A stretch of 64,000 nt of DNA. Origin: Planctomycetaceae bacterium. Lineage in GTDB: Bacteria > Planctomycetota > Planctomycetia > Pirellulales > Pirellulaceae. Location: the NCBI GenBank assembly GCA_012729315.1, contig JAAYDI010000128.1, forward strand, positions 1 to 64,000, in the 5' to 3' direction. Position numbers and translations under genes: made by a program. This document shows positions 9,483-18,590 of the stretch, one piece after another. Below the pieces are notes generated by a model. The model searched no databases. It was not told the DNA's origin and was given only the letters and a program-made list of their open reading frames with translations. How positions within the stretch are numbered: position 1 is the stretch's first letter; each line of letters begins with the position of its first letter.

Positions 9483-9842
9483 GCCGGTCGGTGTTTTGCC
9501 TGTACCGGCTTCGGCGGCTGCTCCACCACCGGCAACCTGTCCGGCCAGGGCAAGCTGTAGCGTTCGGCACGGCCGCGTCTGGGCCGCTCGCAAGAATCAC
9601 GTCGAGCCTGTCAGTTGTAACGTGTTTCGCGCCGGATCGGATCCTGAGCGTCAGACCCGATTTCCAGAACGTAGCGTTTGCATCAGGGTCCAGTACTGCC
9701 TTGAATTCGGGTTGTGCAGGCGGCCGACACCAAGACTGGGAAGTGACAACAAAGTCATTTGCGCCAGGATCCGGACGATCCGCAAATTGCGCTAATGAGT
9801 TTGTCGAATGGAGTCGTTGGTTCCAACATGGAGGGGTTGGCC
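9483..9842. other. Intergenic region with a strong dyad
   Basis: 360 bases between two hypothetical genes on the same strand. No coding signal is convincing. A nested dyad at 9757-9787 (ATTTGCG...GGATC / GATCC...CGCAAAT) lies about 55 bp before the next start and could be an operator or an RNA hairpin in its leader. Confidence 0.4.
9757..9787. promoter_or_regulatory. Nested inverted repeat upstream of the Cys-rich protein gene
   Basis: The outer arms are ATTTGCG and CGCAAAT. The inner arms are GGATC and GATCC around a 5-nt centre, CGGAC. Alignment is near-perfect except for three unpaired bases on the left arm. Confidence 0.4.
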
Positions 9843-10706
9843 ATGGCGATCTGCATGTGCGGCGTGGCAGTGCTCTTGTTGACAGGCTCGATCGCACAGA
9901 CGGCCGGGGCGGTCGGGCAGACGGAGGTGCCGGTTCTGGCCACGGGGGAACCGGCGTACGAGCTGGCCTGCCTCCCGGCACCGTCTCCCGCACGGACGCT
10001 GCCCAGTGACGGTCTGTCGGCCTGTGCACGGTCGGACTGGCAGGCGTTCCGCCATGGCTGCTGGTGGGATGACTACTGCCTGGATAAACAGCTGAGGGCA
10101 GCGGCTTGCCCGACGGTGACGTGCCCTGTGCCGACATGCACGGCGCCCCGGCGGCCGGCGCTGTGGCCATGGCGCTCAGCGCCCGGTTGCTGTTGCCGAA
10201 GTTGTCGCACGCGACCCACTCCCGCACTGGATGGGCTCTGCCGCCTGCTGGGCTGGAATCGATGCAGCAGTTGCCCACGGGGGTGCTGCGTCGAACGTGG
10301 TGAGCGCGTGCCTGGGGATGATGTGCTGCTGGACGATCCGGCTCCGTTGCCGCCGGACCTGCCGCCGTTCGGGGATGAAGCGGTTGAAGAGCCGGACCTG
10401 CCGCCGTTCGGGGATGAAGCGGCTGAGGAGCCGGACCTGCCAATCGCGCCCCCGGTGCCCGACATGACGGACATGGAACCGGCGCCCGTGCCGCAACAGA
10501 CGCTGGAAGGGGACGGCGCTGCGGACGGGATGGAACTGGCTCCTGCGCCGCCCGACGATCCGGCACCCGTACCGGAACTGGAGATTCCCCGCAATCAGTT
10601 GCCTAAGTCGAAGCCGGCCGCGCCGGCCGTGCTCGATACGACCCGGGCGACGAGCGGCCGGGCAGTGAAGGTGCATCTGAGCGACTTCATCCGCACACGC
10701 GAGTGA
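9843..10706 (+). CDS. Hypothetical exported protein with Cys-rich core and acidic Pro-rich repeats
   Basis: 287 residues. The ATG at 9843 is chosen because GAGGGG lies 7 nt upstream and the product then begins with a clean signal peptide (MAICMCGVAVLLLTGSIAQ). A Cys/Trp-rich stretch (about residues 65-150, including GCCCRSC and CSSCPRGCC) is followed by acidic proline-rich sequence. A 13-residue unit PDLPPFGDEAVEE is repeated in tandem there. The C-terminus is more ordered (VKVHLSDFIRTRE). No known family recognised. The many cysteines suggest disulfides or metal binding outside the cytoplasm. Confidence 0.55.
   Translation: MAICMCGVAVLLLTGSIAQTAGAVGQTEVPVLATGEPAYELACLPAPSPARTLPSDGLSACARSDWQAFRHGCWWDDYCLDKQLRAAACPTVTCPVPTCTAPRRPALWPWRSAPGCCCRSCRTRPTPALDGLCRLLGWNRCSSCPRGCCVERGERVPGDDVLLDDPAPLPPDLPPFGDEAVEEPDLPPFGDEAAEEPDLPIAPPVPDMTDMEPAPVPQQTLEGDGAADGMELAPAPPDDPAPVPELEIPRNQLPKSKPAAPAVLDTTRATSGRAVKVHLSDFIRTRE
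10353..10441 (+). repeat. 39-bp tandem repeat inside the Cys-rich protein gene
   Basis: Two full 39-bp copies (10353-10391, 10392-10430), differing at two positions, plus a partial third copy to 10441. They encode the 13-residue acidic unit twice. The unit length is a multiple of three, so copy-number change would keep the frame. Confidence 0.85.
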
Positions 10707-10733
10707 GCCGCGGCCGGCGGCCACGCGCCGCGT

Positions 10734-11345
10734 CTACGGAGCGTCACTCTGCAGGTCCCAGCCCTGTTCTGTTATGACGAACGAATAGACGCCACACGCG
10801 AGCTGGCGTCGCGCATCGCCGAACGATTCGCCACGATGGAATTGCACGTCCCAGGAAGATCCGGTGGTGAACTCGCGCGATTCGCCGGGCATTAGCTCAT
10901 ACACTTGGCCATTGACCACGAACCGCACCGGCCCGCCACTCTGTGGGACGTTGTGCAGGACCAGTGTCTGCGGCACTGGCGGCACGGCAGGCTCTGGAGC
11001 GGGCGAGGCAATGGGCGCTGGGGCAGGTGGCGGGGACGGCGGGTCGGCGACCGGCGGGCCGGCCGGTGGGTCTGGCGAAGCAGGTTCGGGCGTTTCGGCT
11101 GCAATCAGTTGAACGGTCCGGTGCCTGGCGGGCGGCAACGGGGGCGCTGTTAGCCGCCCGTGGCCGGCATCTGCGGTGACGATCATGCTGGCCGCTGCCG
11201 ACGGGCCGTCCGCCCTCATCTGCAGGAGCGGGACGCGGGCCAGCAGGGCGGCGTTAATCAGCACGGCCAGTGCCAGAGGCAGGCGGTAGCGCAGCATCCG
11301 CCTCGCCTCGATTTCCAGGTTGCTTGTTTCAACGTGCTTGTTCAT
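10734..11345 (-). CDS. Hypothetical membrane-anchored protein with Pro/Ala-rich linker
   Basis: 203 residues from the ATG at 11345 (a further in-frame ATG lies at 11393; neither has a strong ribosome binding site). One hydrophobic helix (about residues 19-37, LPLALAVLINAALLA) anchors a long Pro/Ala linker (about 60-125). A compact C-terminal domain of about 75 residues follows, with VRFVVNGQVYELMPGESREF and a Trp-rich end. The layout suggests an inner-membrane protein displaying a small domain outside the cytoplasm. Function unknown. It is convergent with the Cys-rich protein gene. Confidence 0.55.
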   Translation of the reverse strand: MNKHVETSNLEIEARRMLRYRLPLALAVLINAALLARVPLLQMRADGPSAAASMIVTADAGHGRLTAPPLPPARHRTVQLIAAETPEPASPDPPAGPPVADPPSPPPAPAPIASPAPEPAVPPVPQTLVLHNVPQSGGPVRFVVNGQVYELMPGESREFTTGSSWDVQFHRGESFGDARRQLACGVYSFVITEQGWDLQSDAP

Positions 11346-11566
11346 CGCTACGTACACATGCCCGGGAACAGACACGGGATATCCGCTAACCACTCCAGTT
11401 TATATACGTCACGTCGAGTCCGCGGAGGGTCAGCGCGGGGGCGTCTATTCCACGCGCCGGGGGGCACGCTGGCGCGGCTGGGTACTACAGGCGATCCAAT
11501 CTGCACAAACGGATGCGCGCGACCTGCCGGCTCCAGGGCGACGACTTTCCCAGCCGTCTGGGGCGT

Positions 11567-11869
11567 TCACGTCAGTTCTCGGCGCAGTTCAGCCGCGATC
11601 GACTGTTCGATCTTGCCGCGAAACGGAACGGCGGCAAACGGCATGTTGCCGGCCACGCGTGCCGTGGTCTCGCCGACGGTCAGCGTCCCATCGATTTTGA
11701 ATCCGTACGACTTGAACGAGAATGTCAGCAGGTTGTCACTCCAGCTTCCTTGCACGTCGCTGACGACGTCCCGGTACTGTTCCCGCGCCTGGTCGATGAA
11801 TTGCCTGAGCCGCTGGGTGGCCTGTTCGCTTCCCAGCTGATGCGGGACTTCCGCGCTGAACGTGGGCAT
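11567..11869 (-). CDS. Polyhydroxyalkanoic acid system family protein
   Basis: 100 residues. It opens with MPTFSAEVPHQLGSEQATQRL and continues as a small alpha/beta protein with SWSDNLLTFSFKSYGFKIDG, which resembles the PHA_gran_rgn family found near polyhydroxyalkanoate genes and elsewhere. No PHA synthase is nearby, so the family name says little about its job here. It is the first of two small minus-strand genes in tandem. Confidence 0.7.
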   Translation of the reverse strand: MPTFSAEVPHQLGSEQATQRLRQFIDQAREQYRDVVSDVQGSWSDNLLTFSFKSYGFKIDGTLTVGETTARVAGNMPFAAVPFRGKIEQSIAAELRRELT

Positions 11870-11928
11870 AGTTCGATCCTCAGTTACTCCCGCGAGCTGC
11901 GTTCGCGGAGGTTGCAGTACCAGGTGCG

Positions 11929-12132
11929 TCAGTCACGCGCGTTCTCGTCGTAAGACCGGCGATCCAGCGGGTGCCAGAGCGGCAATCCGCGGCTGACGCG
12001 TTCGGACAGAACCGCCAGCTTCTCATCCGTGCCTGGCAGCGCCTGCGTGGAGGCGTAATCAGAGCTGTCGTGCTCTTCGGGCTCGTAATTCCACAGGCCT
12101 AACTTGATTGCATCAAGAACGGATTGAGGCAC
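11929..12132 (-). CDS. Small conserved hypothetical protein
   Basis: 67 residues, very acidic N-terminal half (LWNYEPEEHDSSDY) followed by LPGTDEKLAVLSERVSRGLP and LWHPLDRRSYDE. I recall similar short proteins from planctomycetes, unverified. Composition and spacing argue for a real gene rather than a chance frame. No domain recognised; probably cytoplasmic. Confidence 0.6.
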   Translation of the reverse strand: MPQSVLDAIKLGLWNYEPEEHDSSDYASTQALPGTDEKLAVLSERVSRGLPLWHPLDRRSYDENARD

Positions 12133-12626
12133 TGTAATGCTCCCTATGATCCATCAGCGATGAGAATGACATGCGCGGGAAGACGGTTCCACCTGTTGCC
12201 GAAAGAATCCCGTGTATAGCGGGCGTCGGCCGAGCGTGTTCGTGTTTTCGTGATTTCGCGATTGGGTGTGGTCGTGTTTGTGTCAGCTTGTTAAGAGGTC
12301 AAGTATCAGACCGCGCAGTGCAAAAGTCAAGCAAGCTGGCCGGGGTCACACCCGCGTCTGCGCCGCGGTATCCGCTCCTCCCTCCGGCCGGACGCTCGGC
12401 GCACCTGTCGGCTTCAAACTGTCAGAAGAGCGTGTGCCGGACCCGGCTGACTGGTCCTGGCAAGGCGAGGGGGTGTGGATTATCATGCCCGGACATCCCC
12501 GCTGCTGTGTGGACCTCCGCGACGGGCCGGCGAGCCGGTCGGAGGGTGGCGGGCCAGTGTGCGCGAAAGCGCGTGAACAGCATGATGCTCCATCCTGCCG
12601 TGAAGCAACACTACAGTACCTGACGC
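12133..12626. other. Intergenic region with no gene seen
   Basis: About 490 bases between divergent small-protein and RNase D genes. Open frames here look like chance GC-rich frames. No tRNA or terminator recognised. It must hold the promoters of both flanking genes, but no clear -35/-10 pair stood out. Confidence 0.4.
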
Positions 12627-13808
12627 GTGAAGTACGAATACCTCTCCACTGACCAGGCGGTTCGTGAATTCTGCCAGGAGATTGCGGGCGCTCCGTTCAT
12701 TGCCTTCGACACGGAGTTCGTTTCGGAGGATCGTTACTATCCCGAACTGTGCCTGGTGCAGGTGGCCGCGCGGGAGCAGCTGGCCGTACTGGACCCGCTG
12801 GCGGCGCCGGACCTCACGCCGTTCTGGCAGTTGCTGGCGTCGCCCGGTCACACAACGATCGTGCACGCGGGGCGGGAGGAGTTTCGATTCTGTCGCCGCG
12901 CGATTGGAGCGCGGCCGGCCGAGTTGTTTGACACGCAGGTGGCCTCGGGCTTCGTGGGCCTGGACTATCCGGCGGCCTACGGGACGCTCCTGCAGCGGGT
13001 ATTGGGCCAGTCGCTTAAAAAAGGGGAGACGCGTACGAACTGGCGGCACCGTCCGCTGAGCAAACGGCAGCTGGAGTACGCGGTACAGGACGTCGTCTAT
13101 CTGGAGCCGCTATACCAGCGTCTGATAGACCGGCTGGACCAGCTGGGGCGCCGGCACTGGCTGCGCGACGAGCTGGCCGTCTGGCAGGACCATCTGGAAC
13201 GGGAAGAGACGACGGAGCGGTGGCGCCGGGTCTCGGGCATCTCGGGGCTGTCGCGACGTCAGCTGGCGATTCTCCGCGAGCTGTGGCGCTGGCGGGACGC
13301 GCAGGCGCGCAGCCGGGACGTCCCGCCACGCCGTGTGCTGCGCGATGACCTCATGTTGGAAGTGGCCCGCCGCGCATCGGATGATGAGCGTCTGATCCGG
13401 GCGGTGCGCGGTATGGACTGGCGGAAACTCCAGCGGTCGATCCCGGACCTGGCCGCGTGCGTGTCCCGGGGGCTGGCGCTGCCGGACGAACAGATGCCGC
13501 ACTCCGGACCGAAGGTGGCCCGCCCACAGTACACGCTGCTCGGCCAGTTCCTGGCCACCGCCGTCCACAACATGGCCCGCGCCGCGAACATGGCGCCGGG
13601 GCTGGTGGGATCGGTTGAGGACGTGCGCGACCTGATCGCATACCATCTGGGGCACGGCGGTCAGGAGGTGCCGATCCTGGCGCAGGGCTGGCGCTCCGAG
13701 GTCGTCGGCCAGGTTGTCAGCCGGCTGCTGGATGGCGAACTGGCCGTCCGCATCCGGGATCCCAATTCCCAGGAGCCGTTGTCGTTCGAGCCGGCGGGCA
13801 GGGTGTGA
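12627..13808 (+). CDS. rnd: Ribonuclease D
   Basis: 393 residues. 3'-5' exoribonuclease of the DEDDy group, acting on tRNA precursors and other small RNAs. The exonuclease domain (1-190) shows FDTEF (D28, E30) and YAVQD (Y151, D155). The second acidic site, usually HAG-x-E-D, reads HAGREE, so a Glu (E85) stands where Asp is expected. HRDC-type helices follow (about 205-290 and again near 310-375). The start is a GTG; the upstream ribosome binding site is weak, so the exact start is less certain. Confidence 0.92.
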   Translation: MKYEYLSTDQAVREFCQEIAGAPFIAFDTEFVSEDRYYPELCLVQVAAREQLAVLDPLAAPDLTPFWQLLASPGHTTIVHAGREEFRFCRRAIGARPAELFDTQVASGFVGLDYPAAYGTLLQRVLGQSLKKGETRTNWRHRPLSKRQLEYAVQDVVYLEPLYQRLIDRLDQLGRRHWLRDELAVWQDHLEREETTERWRRVSGISGLSRRQLAILRELWRWRDAQARSRDVPPRRVLRDDLMLEVARRASDDERLIRAVRGMDWRKLQRSIPDLAACVSRGLALPDEQMPHSGPKVARPQYTLLGQFLATAVHNMARAANMAPGLVGSVEDVRDLIAYHLGHGGQEVPILAQGWRSEVVGQVVSRLLDGELAVRIRDPNSQEPLSFEPAGRV

Positions 13809-13884
13809 GCGGGTGAGTGCCTGGAGGGAGGTCGTTCGCGCGGCCACCCCTCCAGGGCCTGTTCCGCCGCATGCGGGTTGCCGA

Positions 13885-15882
13885 TCAGCGCCGTGCCGGG
13901 GTCGGTCCGATATCCGGTCGCTCGGCCGCTTGCGGCGCTGGACTGGGCGCGGCCACTCCGTAGAAGCGTGTGGTATCCTCGGCCACCAGCCTCGTGTCAG
14001 GATCGCCGCAGGATAGCTCCGCGCGGAACCGCATGTCGCCCGCTTTCTGGGCGGCTGCCATGATCTTGACCGTGAGCTGGCCACCGGCAGGCAGCGCTGC
14101 GACCGGCTTGAAGATCACCTGTCCGGGCACGATGTCAGCGGCGTGTCCCGCGGCCGACGAAGGCTCGATGCCTTCTGAAAACTGGGCTACCAGCTGTATG
14201 TGCGTGGCTTCCTTCAGGCCGCGATTGAGCACCTGGATCTCGAACTCGACGTCCTGACCTACCGGTATCGGTCCCGTGGGATCGTTGACGATGAGCTTCA
14301 GGTCGGCCAGCGCTTCGACGGTCGTCACCGCCGTGTCGGCCGCGACGAGGTTGTCCGCCCCCTGCACCTTGGCCGAGAACTGGTTCGGTCCATCGGTGAC
14401 CAGTTCGCACTGCATCGCATAGACCCGGTCGCTCCCCGCAGGCAGGTCGCCCAGACGCCAGCGGAACGGGCCCTTGTCGATCGGTTTCTTGTCGACGCCC
14501 ACGCCGTTTTTGAATCCGGCCGGGAGTTCGAGATCGAGTGTCACGCCTTCGGCCGGCGCGTCACCCGTATTGGCCACACGGATCTCGTAGGTCGCCATGG
14601 CCCCTGCGTACAACATGGCCGGAGCTGTGACCTTCACGGCGAGCTCTGCACGCCGTACCTGGACCCCGTGCGATGCGTCCGCATGCAGACTGCCGTCGGC
14701 CTGCGCGGCTGCCTCGATCTTCATCGCGCCCGCCTGTTGAGCCGACAACTCGACTTCCAGCGTGCGGCTTTCACCCGCTCCCAAAGTACCCACCGTGTTC
14801 GGCTGGTTGGCGATGCCACTGGCACCGACCGATACGACGACGTTCTCCGCCGGCCCCGTGCCCGGATTGCTCACCCGGATCGTGAACACCGCTGTGGTAC
14901 CGTATTTCATCTCGGTCGGCCCGTCGACCGCCATCTCCAGCTGAGGTTGTTGCACCTCGATACTCGTCTGCGCCGGAGCGCCGCGGAGGACCCAGTCGAC
15001 GGTCAGATCGACAGGGCGATTCTCAGTCGGTACGAGCGACAAAGACAACTCGTGCTGCGAACGGCCCGCTACACGCTCCATCGCCCAGATCAGCCGGCGA
15101 CCGGCGTCCGGATCGTCGTCTGCACTGACCGAACCGGAACGCGCCTCGGTCGCTGCGATCTGTGCCCAGGCGGGCACCGTGACCGTCACAATCATCTGGT
15201 CCGCTTCGGCGTTCCCCTGGTTCGCCAGGCGGACACGGTAGTTGGCCGGCTTCCCCACCAGGATCGCGCGCGGGCCGTCCGTCTCGATCAGAATCATTGG
15301 GCCCTGACTCGTCATGCCCAGAGTATTCGCCGTACTCGCCGCCGCCGACCGGCTCGACGTGTTCGCGGTCGCCGTTGGAGCCCGAAACGTCGGGGTCTCG
15401 CTGCGCTGGCGGCGCGCGGTTCGACGCATGGAATCCGTCGACTCGATGTCCACCTCCGCGGCACTATCCGCTATGACCGGTTCACCTGCCGACGACCCGC
15501 TCGGCGTCAACTCAACCGGTGCCTCCGCCGGAGTACTGCTGCGCCGTACAAGCACCGAAGGAAGCTGGGAGGCCGTGGTGTTGGTCGGCAACATTGCCGG
15601 CGCACCCGCACTGTCGGCGGGCGCCGGGCTGCTGCCGTGCGGTATCGCGTCGCTCTCGGCAGCTCCACCCCCACGAATTGCGCGGAGGCGGTCGGCCAGG
15701 CTGGGCGTGCCCGTCTGAGCCGCCTCGAGTGCCACCATCGTGGATTCCCCCGGTCGGTACACCGACTCGCGCAGTTGATCGGCCGGCATCCAGTTCGATG
15801 CAGGAGTCTCAGGCTCTGCGGCTGCGACCAGACCTATGGCTGCCACCACCAAACAAGCAAACACGACAACATTCCGCAGCAT
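13885..15882 (-). CDS. Exported protein with CARDB/DUF11-type repeats
   Basis: 665 residues from the ATG at 15882 (AGGA 8 nt upstream; another ATG at 15891). A signal peptide (MLRNVVVFACLVVAAIG) is followed by about 170 low-complexity residues. At least four Ig-like CARDB/DUF11 repeats come next, each with a Y/F-x-I/V-x-V-x-N-x-G core (YRVRLANQG, FTIRVSNPG, YEIRVANTG, FEIQVLNRG). Such repeats form beta-sandwich modules in secreted or surface proteins, often for adhesion or wall structure. The C-terminus is Pro-rich with no membrane anchor. It is probably a secreted envelope protein. Confidence 0.78.
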   Translation of the reverse strand: MLRNVVVFACLVVAAIGLVAAAEPETPASNWMPADQLRESVYRPGESTMVALEAAQTGTPSLADRLRAIRGGGAAESDAIPHGSSPAPADSAGAPAMLPTNTTASQLPSVLVRRSSTPAEAPVELTPSGSSAGEPVIADSAAEVDIESTDSMRRTARRQRSETPTFRAPTATANTSSRSAAASTANTLGMTSQGPMILIETDGPRAILVGKPANYRVRLANQGNAEADQMIVTVTVPAWAQIAATEARSGSVSADDDPDAGRRLIWAMERVAGRSQHELSLSLVPTENRPVDLTVDWVLRGAPAQTSIEVQQPQLEMAVDGPTEMKYGTTAVFTIRVSNPGTGPAENVVVSVGASGIANQPNTVGTLGAGESRTLEVELSAQQAGAMKIEAAAQADGSLHADASHGVQVRRAELAVKVTAPAMLYAGAMATYEIRVANTGDAPAEGVTLDLELPAGFKNGVGVDKKPIDKGPFRWRLGDLPAGSDRVYAMQCELVTDGPNQFSAKVQGADNLVAADTAVTTVEALADLKLIVNDPTGPIPVGQDVEFEIQVLNRGLKEATHIQLVAQFSEGIEPSSAAGHAADIVPGQVIFKPVAALPAGGQLTVKIMAAAQKAGDMRFRAELSCGDPDTRLVAEDTTRFYGVAAPSPAPQAAERPDIGPTPARR

Positions 15883-16331
15883 GGCAATCATCCTGATGTG
15901 TATAGGTCTTCGTGGAGCGGCCGCACGACGCACTCCCCAGCCACCACGACCGGTCTATGCCGACTCCGGCCAGGAAGCTGGCACAGCCCAGGCGCGCAGT
16001 CTGTATCGGTTCAGGCGACCATGCCGGTTTAAAGAATTATTCCGGAAAAGAAGCTGGGGGTGTTTAGGGTGTCTGGGGTGGCTTGCTGCGGCCGTCCGGC
16101 GGCCGATCGCCGTTCAATGGGCTGCCGGCAGTGGTTGCCGTTGGCTGTGGGGGGGAACGGGGGTGGGAGGTGGTCCGGGGGTGCGGAGAGGTCCGGGGGC
16201 TGCTGCCGGCGGTCGGATTTCGTCCGCTTTGTCGTGCGCCGGTAATGTATTACGCTGGGTACTTTCCGGCCTGTGTCAGCAGGTGGATGGCGTTGGCGGC
16301 TCATTGGCAAGCGTGCGACGGTGGTGGCGGC
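15883..16331. other. Intergenic region between divergent CARDB and HAD genes
   Basis: About 450 bases. No gene is convincing. The 16120-16200 part is very G-rich on the plus strand. A short dyad, GTAATGTATTAC, at 16242-16253 lies 78 bp before the HAD start and may be part of its control region. Confidence 0.4.
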
Positions 16332-16964
16332 ATGACGACTGGCTTGGCTCCCGAATTCATCTATTTCGATCTGGGCAATGTATTGCTGACGTTCGACACG
16401 CAGATTGCGTGTCGGCAACTGGCGGAGCTTACGGGACTGGGTGTGGAGCGCATCCGGGAGATTGTCTTCAGCAGCCGGTTGCAGTGGCGTTACGAGTGTG
16501 GGGAGGTGAGCAGTCGCGAGTTTTACGATGCGTTCTGTGCTGCGGCGGGCGTGCGGCCAGACTACGACGCGCTGCACCATGCCCACAGCGCCATGTTTTC
16601 GCTCAATGTGCCGGTGGTGCCGATTGCCAGTCATCTCTGGGGGGCGGGCTATCGGTTGGGGATCCTGTCCAACACGTGTGAAGCGCATTGGAACTACGTG
16701 GCAGGCGGCCGATATGCAGTGATTGGCGAGCTGTTTTCCGTGCAGGTTTTGAGTTATCGCGAGCGATGCTGCAAGCCGGACAGGGAGATCTACCAGCGGG
16801 CGGTGGAGCGTGCTGGAGTGCCGCCCCAGCGGATCTTCTTTGTAGACGATCGGCCGGAGAACGTGGCGGGCGCTGTCGCGGCAGGACTGGACGCGGTGCT
16901 GTTTGAGGGGGCGTCAGCGCTTGCCGAGTCCTTGCGCGCCCGGGGGCTGGTTTTCAACTACTGA
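16332..16964 (+). CDS. HAD-superfamily hydrolase (YihX-like phosphatase)
   Basis: 210 residues. Motif I is FDLGNVL near residue 13, typical of the YihX/haloacid-dehalogenase subgroup where the usual DxD is DxG. Motif II ILSNTCEAH, motif III Lys in CKPDREIYQ, and motif IV FFVDDRPENV are all present. The family dephosphorylates small sugar phosphates or nucleotides. The ATG at 16332 puts motif I at the normal distance from the N-terminus. It is convergent with fabF, with only 4 bp between stop codons. Confidence 0.88.
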   Translation: MTTGLAPEFIYFDLGNVLLTFDTQIACRQLAELTGLGVERIREIVFSSRLQWRYECGEVSSREFYDAFCAAAGVRPDYDALHHAHSAMFSLNVPVVPIASHLWGAGYRLGILSNTCEAHWNYVAGGRYAVIGELFSVQVLSYRERCCKPDREIYQRAVERAGVPPQRIFFVDDRPENVAGAVAAGLDAVLFEGASALAESLRARGLVFNY

Positions 16965-16968
16965 CGGC

Positions 16969-18222
16969 TCACTGCACCGTCCCATTGCGCAGGTGGCCGA
17001 CGACGATACAGGCGTTGTGGCCGCCGAAGCCGAAGCTGTTGCTCATCGCCACTTTGATGTCGCGTTCACGGGGCTGCAGCGGGGTGTAGTCGAGATCGCA
17101 CAGGGGATCTGGAGTCTCGAGGTTGATCGTGGGGGGGACCACACGTTCCTGGAGGGCTTTGATGGTGATAACCAGTTCAATGCCGCCGCTGGCACCGAGT
17201 GTATGGCCGAGTTGGCTCTTGGTGCTGGAAATGCTCACCTTCTTCGCATGGTCACCGAACACCTGCTTGATGGCCATGGTCTCCGCCCGGTCGTTCAGTT
17301 CGGTGCCGGTTCCGTGGGCATTGATGTAATCGATGTCGGACAATTCGATCTGCGAGTCGAGCACGGCATTGGAGATCGCGCGTGCGGCACCGGCCCCATT
17401 CTCATCGGGCTGCGTGATGTGTCCGGCGTCGGTGCTGACACCGGCGCCGAACACTTCGCAGTAGATATTGGCGTCGCGGGCCCGGGCGTGTTCCAGTTCT
17501 TCGAAGATCAGCAGGCCGGCACCTTCGCTGAACACGAACCCGTCACGATCGGCGTCGAACGGCCGACTGGCGCCCGCCGGATCGTCGTTGCGCATGGACA
17601 GCGCCTTGATGTTCTGAAAGGCGCTGATGCCCATCCTGGTGATGGCGGCTTCGGTGCCGCCGGTGACGATCACGTCCGCCCGGCCATCCTGGATCAACTT
17701 CAGGGCGTCAGCCATGGCATTGGTGGCGCTAGCGCAGGCCGTGGCCACGGCGTAATTCGGGCCGCGGATGCCGTGCACGATCGACAGCATGCTGCCGGCC
17801 GCGTTGAGCATCATTTTGGGCACGGTGAAGGCGGACACCCGATCGGGGCCTTTGGTCATCAGCCGGCTCATCTGCGACTCGATCTCGCACAGTCCGCCGA
17901 TGCCCGATCCGAGCACCACGCCGCACCGATAGGTATCTTCCTGAGCGAGGTCGAGGCCCGAATCCCGCAGCGCGTCGGCGCCGGCAACCAGTGCGAACTG
18001 TGTGAAGCGATCGATCCGTTTGGCTTCCTTGGCGTCGATGTACGCGCTCGGATTCCAATCGTAGATATCCCCTCCGATCTTGACCTTCAGATCGGATGTG
18101 TCACACAGACGCACCAGGTGCACACCGCTCTCGCCCGCCAGGATCCGCTGCCAGAGGTCATTCACCTGGCAGCTGACCGCGGTCACGACACCCAGACCCG
18201 TGACGACCACACGTCGTTTCAT
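16969..18222 (-). CDS. fabF: 3-oxoacyl-ACP synthase II
   Basis: 417 residues. Condenses malonyl-ACP with acyl-ACP in fatty acid elongation. Active-site Cys lies in TACASATNAM; the two His residues lie in NAHGTGTELND and QLGHTLGASG. Start chosen at MKRRVVVTGLG (ATG 18222), the usual family N-terminus; an upstream GTG at 18234 is possible. It follows acpP by 18 bp, so the two are surely co-transcribed, as in many bacteria. Confidence 0.97.
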   Translation of the reverse strand: MKRRVVVTGLGVVTAVSCQVNDLWQRILAGESGVHLVRLCDTSDLKVKIGGDIYDWNPSAYIDAKEAKRIDRFTQFALVAGADALRDSGLDLAQEDTYRCGVVLGSGIGGLCEIESQMSRLMTKGPDRVSAFTVPKMMLNAAGSMLSIVHGIRGPNYAVATACASATNAMADALKLIQDGRADVIVTGGTEAAITRMGISAFQNIKALSMRNDDPAGASRPFDADRDGFVFSEGAGLLIFEELEHARARDANIYCEVFGAGVSTDAGHITQPDENGAGAARAISNAVLDSQIELSDIDYINAHGTGTELNDRAETMAIKQVFGDHAKKVSISSTKSQLGHTLGASGGIELVITIKALQERVVPPTINLETPDPLCDLDYTPLQPRERDIKVAMSNSFGFGGHNACIVVGHLRNGTVQ

Positions 18223-18240
18223 ACCTGTGACCACGTCCCG

Positions 18241-18483
18241 CTAGGAGGAGGATTGCGCCTTGGCAATGAAGTCAATTGCCTCGCCGACCTTCTGGATCTT
18301 CTCCGCGGCGTCGTCCGGAATGTTGATATCGAACTCTTCCTCGAGTTCCATGACGAGTTCCACCGTGTCCAGCGAGTCGGCGCCCAGATCGTTGACGAAG
18401 TGGGTGTCTCTGGTGATCTTCTCCTTCTCGACCCCGAGTTGCTCGGCCACGATTTCGATTACGCGTTCTTCAACAGATGCCAC
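18241..18483 (-). CDS. acpP: Acyl carrier protein
   Basis: 80 residues, the normal ACP size. Carries growing acyl chains on phosphopantetheine attached to the Ser of [10 protein letters not shown]. It is highly acidic. The GTG at 18483 is chosen because AGGAGG lies 9 nt upstream and the product then begins MASVEERV as in other ACPs. A promoter candidate lies about 110 bp upstream. Confidence 0.97.
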   Translation of the reverse strand: MASVEERVIEIVAEQLGVEKEKITRDTHFVNDLGADSLDTVELVMELEEEFDINIPDDAAEKIQKVGEAIDFIAKAQSSS

Positions 18484-18590
18484 GTGCACCAACCTCCTAT
18501 GATTAGGACCCGACGACCCGACATGGGGCCAGCCACTTTGCCAAGTAATGCGGGTTCTGCGGCCCTCACGCTCACACAAGCAGACCCACG

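Noticed and set aside
12171-12623. Possible 150-residue gene upstream of RNase D
   Set aside because: Composition is unlike real proteins of this genome and no ribosome binding site precedes it.
14200-16032. 610-codon plus-strand frame opposite the CARDB-repeat gene
   Set aside because: The minus strand encodes a signal peptide and regular Ig-like repeats. The plus frame translation is Arg/His-rich without domain signals.
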